Shown here: positions 16,459 to 24,810 of the stretch, piece by piece
Layout of the letters: the number at the start of each line of letters is the position of its first letter
Numbering within the stretch: the first letter of the stretch is position 1
Source of the DNA: Bacteroidota bacterium
GTDB taxonomy: Bacteria > Bacteroidota > Bacteroidia > 2-12-FULL-35-15
Length of the DNA stretch: 64,000 nucleotides
Assembly (NCBI GenBank): GCA_947504725.1
Contig: CANNHN010000001.1
Span: 372,001 to 436,000, forward strand
Reading direction: 5' to 3'
The notes under the pieces: model-generated
Told to the model about the DNA's origin: nothing
The model's database searches: none
What the model saw: only the letters and a program-made list of their open reading frames with translations
Position numbers and translations under genes: made by a program

Positions 16459-16950
16459 ATGGCTTCATTTGATATAGTAAACAAAGTAGATGTTCAATTG
16501 CTCGACAATGCAATTAACGTAGCACGTAAGGAAATTGTTAATCGTTTTGATTTTCATGGCTCCAAGAGTGAAATCACACTTGATAAAAAAGGCATGGCCA
16601 TAAATATCACTACTGAAAATGATATGCGTTTAGAATCAATTATTGATATTATCCGTCAACGCATGATCAAACAACACTTGAATCCGCTCTGTCTGGATTC
16701 TAGCAAGGAACATTATGCTTCTGGAATGATGATAAAAAAAGACATTAAAGTGAAAGAAGGTGTTGACAAAGACGTTGCGCGGAAAATTGTTAAAGACATA
16801 AAAGACTCCAAATTAAAAGTACAAGCACAAATGCAAGATGATCAGGTGCGAGTTTCCGGAAAGAAATTAGATGATCTGCAAGCGGTTATTTCTCTAATGC
16901 GACAAGGCAGTTATGATTTGCCTTTGCAGTTCATAAATATGAAGTCCTAA
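16459..16950 (+). CDS. yajQ: YajQ family nucleotide-binding protein (UPF0234)
   Basis: 163 residues matching YajQ end to end: MASFDIVNKVD start, RFDFHGSKSEI, and a C-terminal LMRQGSYDLPLQFINMK. Homologues bind tRNA or cyclic di-GMP; which ligand applies here is unknown. Its stop overlaps the last base pairs of the convergent repeat-protein gene (16947-16950). Confidence 0.95.
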   Translation: MASFDIVNKVDVQLLDNAINVARKEIVNRFDFHGSKSEITLDKKGMAINITTENDMRLESIIDIIRQRMIKQHLNPLCLDSSKEHYASGMMIKKDIKVKEGVDKDVARKIVKDIKDSKLKVQAQMQDDQVRVSGKKLDDLQAVISLMRQGSYDLPLQFINMKS

Positions 16951-17375
16951 TTCAATCTAAAAAAGAAAAAGAAAACTGCGGCTGCGGCATCCGTATGATT
17001 TTTCACATCTTTAGCATATCCAATAGTTGAGTAATTACTATTTTGCATCGTTCCATCCGATTTGATATATCCAATAGTAGAATAATTTTCGTTTTGAATT
17101 GTACCATCCGTCTTAATGTACCCTATTGTAGAATAATTTGAATTCTGAATAGTTCCATCATCTTTGATATAACCTACAGTTGAATAATTCCCATTTTGTA
17201 CAGTTCCATCCGTTTTAATATATCCAATAGTTGAATAGTTTTCATTCTGTACTGTTCCATCATCTTTGATGTAACCAACTGTTGAATAATTGCTGTTTTG
17301 AATTGTTTGAGATATTGCTTGATTTGAAATCAATGCAAAGCAAACGAAAGTGATGGAAGAGATTAGTTTTTTCAT
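16947..17375 (-). CDS. Secreted small protein with six 17-residue tandem repeats
   Basis: 142 residues from the ATG at 17375, where a clean signal peptide begins (MKKLISSITFVCF...ISQ). The mature part is six copies of a 17-residue unit with consensus QNSNYSTIGYIKtDGTI, then a short tail of Asp-Ala-Ala-Ala-Ala and five Phe. The regular GYI..DGT strands suggest a small beta-repeat fold, similar in style to Bacteroidota proteins called five-fold beta-flower. Function unknown. It is read in the same direction as the membrane-gene run, 28 bases after dgkA. Confidence 0.8.
   Translation of the reverse strand: MKKLISSITFVCFALISNQAISQTIQNSNYSTVGYIKDDGTVQNENYSTIGYIKTDGTVQNGNYSTVGYIKDDGTIQNSNYSTIGYIKTDGTIQNENYSTIGYIKSDGTMQNSNYSTIGYAKDVKNHTDAAAAVFFFFFRLN
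17010..17308. repeat. 51-bp tandem repeat, about six copies
   Basis: The motif CAATAGT(T/A)GA(A/G)TAAT recurs every 51 bases from 17021. Units 1 and 3 of the protein carry KDDG and STVG, units 2 and 4 carry KTDG and STIG. This indicates duplication of a two-unit (102 bp) block after the original 51-bp unit. Confidence 0.85.
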
Positions 17376-17403
17376 ATAAAATTGTTTAATCAAATATAAG
17401 AAA

Positions 17404-17775
17404 TTAAAACAATTTCGGCAAAAACACAATCAAACCAATCAAAACAGCACATAATGCCGCGATCAAAACAGCTCCTGCTGATACATCTTTGACTTTTTTT
17501 GCAGTTGGATGAAATTGTGGTGAAACTATATCTGTTAAAAATTCGATGGCGGTATTAAACATTTCTGCTGCAAAAACAAATCCAATTGATATAATCAACC
17601 AACACCATTCCGTTTTATCAACTTTCAAAACAAATCCTAATACAATTACAACTATTGTTGCCAAGAGGTGAATCCATGCATTGTGCTGTGTTTTAAAGAA
17701 GGTAATCAAACCTTGAATAGCAAATCCAAAACTCAGAATTCGATCTCCTAGGCTAAAAGATTTATTTGTTTTCAT
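17404..17775 (-). CDS. dgkA: Diacylglycerol/undecaprenol kinase, DgkA family
   Basis: 123 residues, three membrane segments. The catalytic signature EMFNTAIE (about residues 70-77) and KVKDVSAGAVL (about 95-105) are intact. The family phosphorylates diacylglycerol (Gram-negatives) or undecaprenol. Its start overlaps the end of the DUF1361 gene by 14 bases, so it belongs to the membrane-gene operon. Confidence 0.92.
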   Translation of the reverse strand: MKTNKSFSLGDRILSFGFAIQGLITFFKTQHNAWIHLLATIVVIVLGFVLKVDKTEWCWLIISIGFVFAAEMFNTAIEFLTDIVSPQFHPTAKKVKDVSAGAVLIAALCAVLIGLIVFLPKLF

Positions 17776-18415
17776 AGTTCTTGTGATTTATCATTGTGTT
17801 CAATGTCCAGTAACTTACCATCAAAAATACAGAAAAGAAAAAGGTAACTCCAACCATTCTAGTATTATTCATTGGGTCTAAAATCATATTAAAAATATCT
17901 GAGAACAATCTAATTGGATTGGTAATGATATCCCAGCTATTATATCTTGGGTAACGTCCTAAATAAATGCCAAAACTGCATAGCACTAATAATCCAGCAA
18001 TGAATAAATTGACAATGCCTACTGACAAACGAGTTCGTAATACTTTTTGAATTTCCATTAAGGAAGAATATCCTAATAATAATCCATTCCACGCGAATGA
18101 AAGAATTAATACTAAATCAAACCAAATTGGAATTTCGGAGCGTAAACGTAGATGAAATAAGTCAGTTAAGATGTAAGGAGAATTAGGAAAAAATAATAAC
18201 CATCCAGAAAACACAGCTAATTTTTTTATTCTAGACGTTCCATTATTATTCATTTCAGAAAGTGCAAAAGCTAAAAGAAAAGGAATCCATGCCAAAAATA
18301 AATTCCATGTAAGGAAAACAAACATCAAGCTTCCGCTCCACTGAATTCTAAAGTATAATAAGATTACACTTAAAGCAGACGAAACTGCCATTACTTTAAT
18401 TAATCGTTTGTTCAT
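17762..18415 (-). CDS. DUF1361 membrane protein
   Basis: 217 residues with about six membrane segments. Family features: FLTWNLFLAWIPF (about residue 35), FFPNSPYILTDLFHL (about 75) and GIYLGRYPRYNSWD (about 150). No reaction is known for DUF1361. Five bases separate it from the upstream membrane gene and it overlaps dgkA, so co-expression is likely. Confidence 0.88.
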   Translation of the reverse strand: MNKRLIKVMAVSSALSVILLYFRIQWSGSLMFVFLTWNLFLAWIPFLLAFALSEMNNNGTSRIKKLAVFSGWLLFFPNSPYILTDLFHLRLRSEIPIWFDLVLILSFAWNGLLLGYSSLMEIQKVLRTRLSVGIVNLFIAGLLVLCSFGIYLGRYPRYNSWDIITNPIRLFSDIFNMILDPMNNTRMVGVTFFFSVFLMVSYWTLNTMINHKNYENK

Positions 18416-18419
18416 GTTA

Positions 18420-19130
18420 TTATGCTTTTTTTACTCGTTTATAAATCATCCATATTACCAAACATATTATTCCTTGCCCAATCCAAAACAGTGACCAATT
18501 AAAATGTTGTGGAATATAATTTTTTACTTCATCAAACATGTTTTTGTTACTAGATAAGGTCCAAACACCTCTATCTACACCGTAACTAGAAACGTAAATG
18601 ATATAATCCCACATAAAAGAAACCATACAAGTGATACTACCAAAAATAAAGAACATCCATTCCATAAATGTAAAGTAGACATACTTGCCTTTGTCTTGAA
18701 AATATAAAACAACAAAGGTTAGAATTATCATTGACAAAGAAACAATACAAGGAGCAATAACAGGCCCAACCCAAGGAACTGGAACTAAGAATAAAATATC
18801 CCATGTAAATAAGGATTCAGGCCAATTGAGCAATACTTTTAAAAAAACATAATAAAAGATGTCCCAGATTGCAAAGCTGTAAAGAAAAAATACAAATCGT
18901 TGAATCAAATTTTTTCCAGCCATCACCCCTGCTCCAATCAACATAATTATGGTTGCTATTTCTCTGAAGAATTCTGTTGTTGCAATGTCTCGTGGTACAG
19001 CCACTAGTGGAAATTTAAATCCTTCGGGATAATAAAGTTCTCGCAAATACACAACAACTGATGTTTCCAAAAATCCCATGGAAATACTAAATAATGTTAA
19101 CCATAGAATTGTTTTAATTATTGGTTTCAT
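18420..19130 (-). CDS. Unrecognised polytopic membrane protein
   Basis: 236 residues with about seven hydrophobic segments separated by short loops (for example near residues 5-27, 52-66, 75-95, 110-125, 130-150, 158-178 and 213-230). No family recognised. The start overlaps the stop of the DUF4173-like/LRR gene (ATGA-type, 19127-19130), tight coupling that points to a shared process with its neighbours. Confidence 0.7.
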   Translation of the reverse strand: MKPIIKTILWLTLFSISMGFLETSVVVYLRELYYPEGFKFPLVAVPRDIATTEFFREIATIIMLIGAGVMAGKNLIQRFVFFLYSFAIWDIFYYVFLKVLLNWPESLFTWDILFLVPVPWVGPVIAPCIVSLSMIILTFVVLYFQDKGKYVYFTFMEWMFFIFGSITCMVSFMWDYIIYVSSYGVDRGVWTLSSNKNMFDEVKNYIPQHFNWSLFWIGQGIICLVIWMIYKRVKKA

Positions 19131-21073
19131 CTTCCTTCGTATGTATTTACCACATTAGCTACAATTTTAACGTTCGGAAAAGTTTTTTGTAATGAATCTA
19201 GCCCTTCAGATGTGATACTTCCAATGGTTAACTTCTTTAATTTTTTCAAAGCTAAAAGAGGTGAGTAAGCTTTTGGGCGATTATTCTCTCCAGAAATATC
19301 TAAAACTTCTACATTTCTTAATCTTGCAATTGGATATAAATCAACAATATTATTCCCGCTTAAATCCAATTCTCTCAGAGATGCAAATGCAGGCATTTTA
19401 TCAAGAGTATCAATTTGGGTATTTCTTAATGTTAGGGACTCTAGTTTTGGAAATTGCTTTAATTCAGACAAATCATTTAAACTATTATTAAGAATTATCA
19501 ATGAACGTAAATTATCAAAAGCTCTCAAATACTTAAGTGACTCAAAATAATTGTATTGAAACTCCAGCGAATCTACTTCATCCTTAATAGCTAAAATATC
19601 ATTATACGTTCTTGTTTTTTCAATACAATTAGATTGCCACTCCATTTGCTGATAATCTTTCATGAAATTCAACAACTTGTTTGACAAACCTGATTTAAAG
19701 TTGTAATAGTAAGTTCCTCGAGAAAAATTATAATAATCACGGGCTTCATAATCATCACTGTTTGCGACTGAATCAGGTAGTGTTAAAAGTTGAGGAAGGT
19801 TTTTATAACTTAGATCGAGTAAAAGATATTTTTCTAGTTTTTTATGTTCAACAGTATGCTTATTAATATTAAAGTCTGTGATGATAATATCCCAATTAAA
19901 AAAACATGTAAATACTATAAAATAATAATAGACTGCAGCATTTACTCTAAATAAATACCAGTTCGTTTTAAGTTTTACAACTTTAATGAATGTAGTAGCT
20001 AAGCCAATCAATGCAAGAATTAAATAAACATAAACACCGATTTTTTTATACGAAATCCCAGACTCATCTATGTATAAGTTGTTTCGATAAGCAGTTGAGA
20101 ATATCATAAAGGCATTTTGCAAAATCCAAATTAATGCCATTATTTTCAACCACTTGTTTTGCTTATGGAAATTCAATTCTCCTCGGAAATAGAATAAAAT
20201 GATACAGATTGCAACAACTATTGATGTAATAAGCGTTCCTATTCCATCGTGAACAAAGCCTTTATGATTAACTCCTTCCGGTAATTTTCCGTTAAATAAA
20301 AAATAGTTGATATCGAGCACATTTAAAATGAGCAACAAAGTGTTCAGCATTACAAACAAAATAATTCCTGAAAGATTTTCATTGTCAATTCGCATCAAAC
20401 CATTCAAAAAGTTTTTTCGTGAAGCTATCTCTAGAGTAAGATTAAGAGAAACCTTTTCATCTAACTCATAAACACTCGGCATAATTTTGTTGTGGAAAAA
20501 TCCGTATAACAAAAACAATCCTCCCAATGTAAAAAACAGCCAACCTATGGAGATGAAATCCAGGTTGATATCTTTTGTGAAATCATAAAATAACGGATTT
20601 GATGTTTGATAAAAGAAGAAAAATAAAACTGCTATCAAAAAAGGGATTACAAAAATAAACAGTTTTACATAAAAAGGGCGTTGATACACACCTGTTATTT
20701 GATTTTTTTTGCGATTTACCCAATCTATGAACATATAAACACAAGATGTGCTGACAGAACAAATTGTTAAGAAAATGCTTGTTAAAAATGATGTTTTGGG
20801 GTTTATGCTTAAGGCAGAAATAATAAACAATGAAAACATGTTTGCCCAAATTGCAAGTGCGCTTCCATACATGTAAATAAAAAATGAAGAAGCGATTGAT
20901 CCGAAAGCAACCGATAACCATACTTTATTTTTAATTAAATCGAATTGCCTAAAGGCAAGAAGTCCGACTATCAAAATATTAAAAATTAAAAAGTTTATTC
21001 CTGCATTTTGGTCGTAAAATAATGCGCCATATACAAAAACGGATATAAGTATTGCCCAGTCATTTTTTTTCAT
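19127..21073 (-). CDS. DUF4153/DUF4173-like membrane protein fused to leucine-rich repeats
   Basis: 648 residues. Residues 1 to about 400 are a polytopic membrane region of about 11 segments. It ends with the NWYLFRVNAAVYYYFIVFTCFFNWD stretch typical of DUF4153/DUF4173 (shown in parts: NWYLFRVNAAVYY, then NWDIII). Residues about 500-635 are five or six leucine-rich repeats (LRSLIILNNSL, LESLTLRNTQI, LRELDLSGNNI, VEVLDISGENN, LKKLTIGSI). This joins an integral membrane domain to a protein-binding solenoid. Such membrane domains often lie near small winged-helix regulators, as here. The partner is unknown. Confidence 0.8.
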   Translation of the reverse strand: MKKNDWAILISVFVYGALFYDQNAGINFLIFNILIVGLLAFRQFDLIKNKVWLSVAFGSIASSFFIYMYGSALAIWANMFSLFIISALSINPKTSFLTSIFLTICSVSTSCVYMFIDWVNRKKNQITGVYQRPFYVKLFIFVIPFLIAVLFFFFYQTSNPLFYDFTKDINLDFISIGWLFFTLGGLFLLYGFFHNKIMPSVYELDEKVSLNLTLEIASRKNFLNGLMRIDNENLSGIILFVMLNTLLLILNVLDINYFLFNGKLPEGVNHKGFVHDGIGTLITSIVVAICIILFYFRGELNFHKQNKWLKIMALIWILQNAFMIFSTAYRNNLYIDESGISYKKIGVYVYLILALIGLATTFIKVVKLKTNWYLFRVNAAVYYYFIVFTCFFNWDIIITDFNINKHTVEHKKLEKYLLLDLSYKNLPQLLTLPDSVANSDDYEARDYYNFSRGTYYYNFKSGLSNKLLNFMKDYQQMEWQSNCIEKTRTYNDILAIKDEVDSLEFQYNYFESLKYLRAFDNLRSLIILNNSLNDLSELKQFPKLESLTLRNTQIDTLDKMPAFASLRELDLSGNNIVDLYPIARLRNVEVLDISGENNRPKAYSPLLALKKLKKLTIGSITSEGLDSLQKTFPNVKIVANVVNTYEGR

Positions 21074-21121
21074 TGTTGTTTAGTTTTAGAGTTTATAATT
21101 TTAGCCTATTAGGAACGCTTA

Positions 21122-21610
21122 TTAAGCGAATTTATTTTGTTGTTCAAGTATCCGAATGTTTTTATAAGTAATGTATAATGGAATAAAGCCAAATACACCA
21201 AAAGAGCAATCAATCATTTGCCAAAAAAATGGAATTTGTCGGATTGGACCAGCAATCAAAGCCAAAGGGAAAACCATAATACAAGCAATCATGCCGAATT
21301 GAATAACCCAAATATTTTTTATGGGATCTAAATACGGACCAATAAAAGCAGTTGCAATAACAATATGTGCAAAGGCTAACCAATCTGTTCCATAAGAAAG
21401 ATGCGGATAGTTTAAGTTCACTGTTTTTACTTCATTGTAAATAGTCGTTATCCACGTCTGCATAAATTCAGGAAAGTATGAACTGTGCCTTGTCAAAAAA
21501 GAAAGTTCAGTTTCAATTGGAAATGCCGTCACACCGCTTAATACCAACAATACTATGAATAAAATAATCCAGGTTTTGATTTTTCTATTTAATTGAGTGT
21601 TTGTTAACAT
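21122..21610 (-). CDS. Unrecognised four-segment membrane protein
   Basis: 162 residues, membrane segments near 12-32, 75-97, 101-122 and 128-146; Arg/Lys at both ends. No family recognised. The start overlaps the Coq4-like gene by 7 bases and the next gene follows after 48 bases, so it sits inside the membrane operon. Confidence 0.7.
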   Translation of the reverse strand: MLTNTQLNRKIKTWIILFIVLLVLSGVTAFPIETELSFLTRHSSYFPEFMQTWITTIYNEVKTVNLNYPHLSYGTDWLAFAHIVIATAFIGPYLDPIKNIWVIQFGMIACIMVFPLALIAGPIRQIPFFWQMIDCSFGVFGFIPLYITYKNIRILEQQNKFA

Positions 21611-22080
21611 GGTTTATAAATTTTACGTAATTCGTTTGTTTTTAAAAGTACTATTACATTATAATCAATCTCTTCAAAAGGCTTGCCTTTTTTGCCTTTC
21701 TGATAATCTAATTTGAATTGTTTCCAATATTCAGGCATAAGAAAAAAAGTAATGAAACAAGTGGAAAGAACAGGGATTGAATAATGTCTGTTTCCTAAAA
21801 AGTAAAATTGCATTCTCGCCTCCCCTGCTTCATCCATTTCGTATTGAAGAATAATATGTTTACAAACGTGCTGTTCGTAGTTTAGCAAAAGTTTAAAATT
21901 CATCTTATTTAAATAGATTGCAAGATCTTTCCCTAACGTTCCTTCATCCAGTGCTAATAAGTCGTTCATCGCAAAATTAAATTTTGGTTTTGTTCGAAAT
22001 TTTCCAATTAGCGGCAAAGCAATTTTATGAGTCAAGAACTCTAATACTTTTGATCGAACATATTTTATTTTTTTTATCAT
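21604..22080 (-). CDS. Coq4-like protein with an altered metal motif
   Basis: 158 residues, mostly soluble. The pattern EGTLGKDLA (about residue 46), then H-V-C-K-H-x11-E (about residues 70-87) and RMQFYFLGNRHY resembles Coq4, whose metal motif is HDxxH-x11-E. Spacing of the two His and the Glu is exact, but the Asp is Val. Coq4 acts in ubiquinone synthesis, whereas Bacteroidota normally make menaquinone, so another lipid-binding role is likely. The gene is embedded in a membrane-protein operon, 12 bases from the upstream gene. Confidence 0.62.
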   Translation of the reverse strand: MIKKIKYVRSKVLEFLTHKIALPLIGKFRTKPKFNFAMNDLLALDEGTLGKDLAIYLNKMNFKLLLNYEQHVCKHIILQYEMDEAGEARMQFYFLGNRHYSIPVLSTCFITFFLMPEYWKQFKLDYQKGKKGKPFEEIDYNVIVLLKTNELRKIYKPC

Positions 22081-22092
22081 GTTTCTATATTT

Positions 22093-22803
22093 TTAACGCG
22101 AAAAAACAAAACCAACCGAATGTGTGAATACTTTTACAATTGCATCAATTTCTTGCCCGCAGCCAAACGCTAAAAGAATTTGAATACTAATTAAAGGAAT
22201 GAGCATTGCTCCGTAAATAACTAAGCGAGTATAAATTTGTGCTTGAATAATTTGAACTGGAATCGCTACAAATCCAAGTTCTTGACGATATGGAAGAGCG
22301 TCATCATAATTGAATTCTGTTTTATTAAAAAATAAAAATTCTCTTATTAATAAAAACAATGCAAAGACTGGAGAGAGTAATTCGAATCCATAAATAGGAT
22401 AAATCAACCCCAATGGTATAAATGTTAAAAAATGAATACTTGTAAAAAGACAAATTACTATCCCTTGTAGTAGACCAACAGAAACAAGTATTCTAAAAAT
22501 AGGATTCGATATTTTCGAAGAAAAACGTGCTAACCAAAAAGATGCAGAGCCAATAATTACGAATAAAATTACTGTAAGAACATGTTGTTTTGCAAAAGGC
22601 GTTTCATGACCAAATGAATCAAAACGCATAAACCCTATAGCTGGTCCAACAACAGTATAAACTACTTCAGTAAACGTTATCATTAATTTAGAAAACGAAT
22701 CTTTTGGTCTTCTTTCTCCAGATTTTATTGTCTTAAATAACGTTATAAGAAAGAATATTCCGTATGCTGCATAAAGAATTCCAAACATGAAAAATACTGC
22801 CAT
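22093..22803 (-). CDS. Unrecognised polytopic membrane protein, first gene of the membrane operon
   Basis: 236 residues with about six membrane segments and a cytoplasmic-looking loop (residues 26-37, RRPKDSF). There is a conserved-looking MRFDSFGHETPFAKQHVLT segment between segments 1-2 and 3. Family not certain. Its upstream region carries the palindrome AAAGTACTTT (22826-22835), which is also found before the membrane gene at 23834. Confidence 0.7.
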   Translation of the reverse strand: MAVFFMFGILYAAYGIFFLITLFKTIKSGERRPKDSFSKLMITFTEVVYTVVGPAIGFMRFDSFGHETPFAKQHVLTVILFVIIGSASFWLARFSSKISNPIFRILVSVGLLQGIVICLFTSIHFLTFIPLGLIYPIYGFELLSPVFALFLLIREFLFFNKTEFNYDDALPYRQELGFVAIPVQIIQAQIYTRLVIYGAMLIPLISIQILLAFGCGQEIDAIVKVFTHSVGFVFSR

Positions 22804-22825
22804 AGTTATAAAATTGAATCAGTTA

Positions 22826-22835
22826 AAAGTACTTT
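22826..22835. promoter_or_regulatory. Candidate operator palindrome, copy 1
   Basis: AAAGTACTTT is a perfect 10-base palindrome inside the 14-mer TTAAAAGTACTTTG, located 23 bases before the ATG at 22803. The same 14-mer occurs before the gene at 23834. The winged-helix regulator gene lies between the two. Confidence 0.5.
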
Positions 22836-22864
22836 GAGTTTCAAGGTGTATGTATAAAAAAATA

Positions 22865-23164
22865 TCAGTCTCTGTTTTTTAAAAGTTTTTCAAGTGCATC
22901 CAAATGTTCATTAAAAGCTTTCTTACCAAGTTTAGTGACAGCATATGTTGTGTTCGGTTTCTTACCAACAAATTGTTTCTTCACTTCAACATATTCAATT
23001 TTTTCCAACGCAGAAATATGGGAAGCTAAATTACCATCGGTAATATCCAGCATTTCTTTTAGAGTACTAAACTCAACCCAATCGTTTACCATCAATACAG
23101 ACATGATGCCCAAACGAATTCGATTTTCAAAAGCTTTATTAAGATATTGTATATAATTTTTCAA
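22865..23164 (-). CDS. Winged-helix transcriptional regulator (HTH_34 type)
   Basis: 99 residues. A single winged helix: EFSTLKEMLDITDGNLASHISALEKI contains the recognition helix (about residues 30-55; shown here as FSTLKEMLD and NLASHISALE), followed by the wing KKQFVGKKPNTTYAVT. The family controls neighbouring membrane-protein genes in many bacteria; no ligand domain is visible. No ATG is usable, so the start is TTG at 23164. It lies between two membrane-protein genes, 61 bases before one and 43 bases after the other. Confidence 0.88.
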   Translation of the reverse strand: MKNYIQYLNKAFENRIRLGIMSVLMVNDWVEFSTLKEMLDITDGNLASHISALEKIEYVEVKKQFVGKKPNTTYAVTKLGKKAFNEHLDALEKLLKNRD

Positions 23165-23207
23165 GGTTACAGATAACTAATCAAAATGAAATTACTAGAT
23201 GTATATA

Positions 23208-23834
23208 TTATTTTATCTCGTATTTAAAATACATAACAGCACCATAAATAATATGCAACACACCAAAACCAAAAGCCCAAAAATACAAACCATAGCCAAT
23301 AAAAAGGGAAGCAGCTAAACCTAAAATAATTTCTAAAATTCCTAAATAACGAATATCATTAAACGTATATTTACTTGCATTGATTAAAGCTAGTCCGTAA
23401 AATATTAAAGTTGCTGGAGCAACAAGACCAATAATTCCGTGAAAAAGAAGTACTAAACAAAATAAACCACCTGCAACTAATGGAATCCCTAAGTTGATCA
23501 ACAAACGTTTTGCAGAATTATCCCAAACAGAAATTCCTTTTCTTTTAGAATTACGAATTGTTAAAAGTGTCCCAACTAATAAAGAAGCAATTAAAACGGC
23601 AGAAGCTATCTCAATAAAATATACAGTTACTTCAACAATATCTTCACCACTAACACCTCTTGTATTTTGGTAACTCGATGCTCTCAGTTTTGTGTACGCC
23701 AAATACGCTCCTATTAAAGCAAATATTCCAGCAAACACTCCCGATAAACCACTTAATGAAATGCAACGAGACGAACGCTCCATCATAGAACGAATGTCTG
23801 TTATTGCTTGTAAATGTTCTTTTTGTTCTGTCAT
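23208..23834 (-). CDS. Unrecognised membrane protein paired with the winged-helix regulator
   Basis: 208 residues from the ATG at 23834; the frame extends 11 codons further but that part lies over the operator. About six membrane segments follow a charged N-terminus (EHLQAITDIRSMMERSSRCI). Pairs of such a membrane protein and a small winged-helix regulator recur in Bacteroidota. Function unknown; sensing or modulating the regulator is a possible role. First gene of the minus-strand run. Confidence 0.75.
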   Translation of the reverse strand: MTEQKEHLQAITDIRSMMERSSRCISLSGLSGVFAGIFALIGAYLAYTKLRASSYQNTRGVSGEDIVEVTVYFIEIASAVLIASLLVGTLLTIRNSKRKGISVWDNSAKRLLINLGIPLVAGGLFCLVLLFHGIIGLVAPATLIFYGLALINASKYTFNDIRYLGILEIILGLAASLFIGYGLYFWAFGFGVLHIIYGAVMYFKYEIK

Positions 23835-23848
23835 TTTAGAATAGATTA

Positions 23849-23872
23849 AAAGTACTTTGTACTGCAAAGTTA
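23849..23872 (-). promoter_or_regulatory. Promoter with candidate operator palindrome, copy 2
   Basis: TAACTTTG (minus strand, 23865-23872) matches the -7 consensus. The palindrome AAAGTACTTT (23849-23858) lies just downstream over the expected transcription start, a repressor-like position. A second dyad, ACTTTG/CAAAGT (23854-23859 and 23865-23870), overlaps the -7 box. Confidence 0.5.
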
Positions 23873-23945
23873 AACATAATTATTAATAGTGTAAACATTA
23901 TTTTGTAAAAAAATGTTAATTGACCAATTATTGACAAATAAAAAA

Positions 23946-23970
23946 CACTTCGACTCAGCTCAGTGTGACA
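23946..23970. repeat. CTTCGACTC...CTCAGTGTGACA intergenic repeat fragment
   Basis: CACTTCGACTCAGCTCAGTG plus TGACA, a member of the CTTCGACTnCGCTCAGGGTGAC family found also at 40950, 44462, 50681 and 55758. It lies in the divergent gap before cdaA. Confidence 0.6.
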
Positions 23971-24010
23971 TCTGAGTGGCCAATGGACAAAAAATCCTTA
24001 TACTTGTAAC

Positions 24011-24808
24011 ATGATTCAGTTGTTTACATCCGCTTTTATTGCTGTCCGATGGATTGATGTGCTGGATATTGTTTTAGTTGCTGTTCTTATATACCAACTC
24101 TACTATTTGGTAAAAGGGACTGTTGCCATAAACATCTTTGTCGGTATAATGCTCATTTACACGCTTTGGATTCTAGTTAGAGCGGCAGACATGCAATTAT
24201 TTGGCAGTATACTTAGTAAGTTTATTGATGTTGGTTTCATTGCTTTGTTGATTGTATTTCAGCCCGAACTTAGAAGATTCTTATTATTTATTGGAACTTC
24301 TGATGTTTTTACAAAAGGCAAAATCGGGAAAGGGTTGTTTGACTTCAAATGGAATGTGAGCCCTACAAAAACATTAGACATAAATTCAATAGTGAAATCC
24401 TGTAAAAACATGAGTGAAAATAAAACAGGGGCAATAATTATTCTTACAAAGGAAAACGATTTGAAATTTTATGCAAATACAGGTGATAGTATTGATGCAA
24501 AAGTTTCTGTAAGAATGATTGAAAGTGTTTTTTATAAAAACTCTCCACTACATGATGGAGCAATTATTATTTCTAACAACATTATTGTTGCAGCACGATG
24601 TGTTTTACCTGTTACTGAACACGCTGATTTTCCAGCACATTTAGGAATGCGTCATAGAGCTGCTGTTGGAATTACTGAAAACACCGACTCAATTGCAATT
24701 GTTGTTTCTGAACAAACTGGAGAAATATCTTATTCTATTGCTGGGGAATTAAAACATGCCGTTTCACACGAGCGATTGAGGGAATTATTGGAAAAAGAAT
24801 TTAACTAG
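24011..24808 (+). CDS. cdaA: Diadenylate cyclase CdaA
   Basis: 265 residues: three N-terminal membrane segments (about residues 15-80) then a DAC domain with the catalytic DGAIII (near residue 181) and RHRAAVG (near 211) motifs. It makes cyclic di-AMP from two ATP. Its usual Gram-positive partner cdaR is not adjacent. A TATACTTG-like box ends about 5 bases before the ATG. Confidence 0.95.
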   Translation: MIQLFTSAFIAVRWIDVLDIVLVAVLIYQLYYLVKGTVAINIFVGIMLIYTLWILVRAADMQLFGSILSKFIDVGFIALLIVFQPELRRFLLFIGTSDVFTKGKIGKGLFDFKWNVSPTKTLDINSIVKSCKNMSENKTGAIIILTKENDLKFYANTGDSIDAKVSVRMIESVFYKNSPLHDGAIIISNNIIVAARCVLPVTEHADFPAHLGMRHRAAVGITENTDSIAIVVSEQTGEISYSIAGELKHAVSHERLRELLEKEFN

Positions 24809-24810
24809 AC

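Noticed and set aside
17010-17308. Possible CRISPR array
   Set aside because: The 51-bp units are contiguous without spacers and are in-frame coding repeats.
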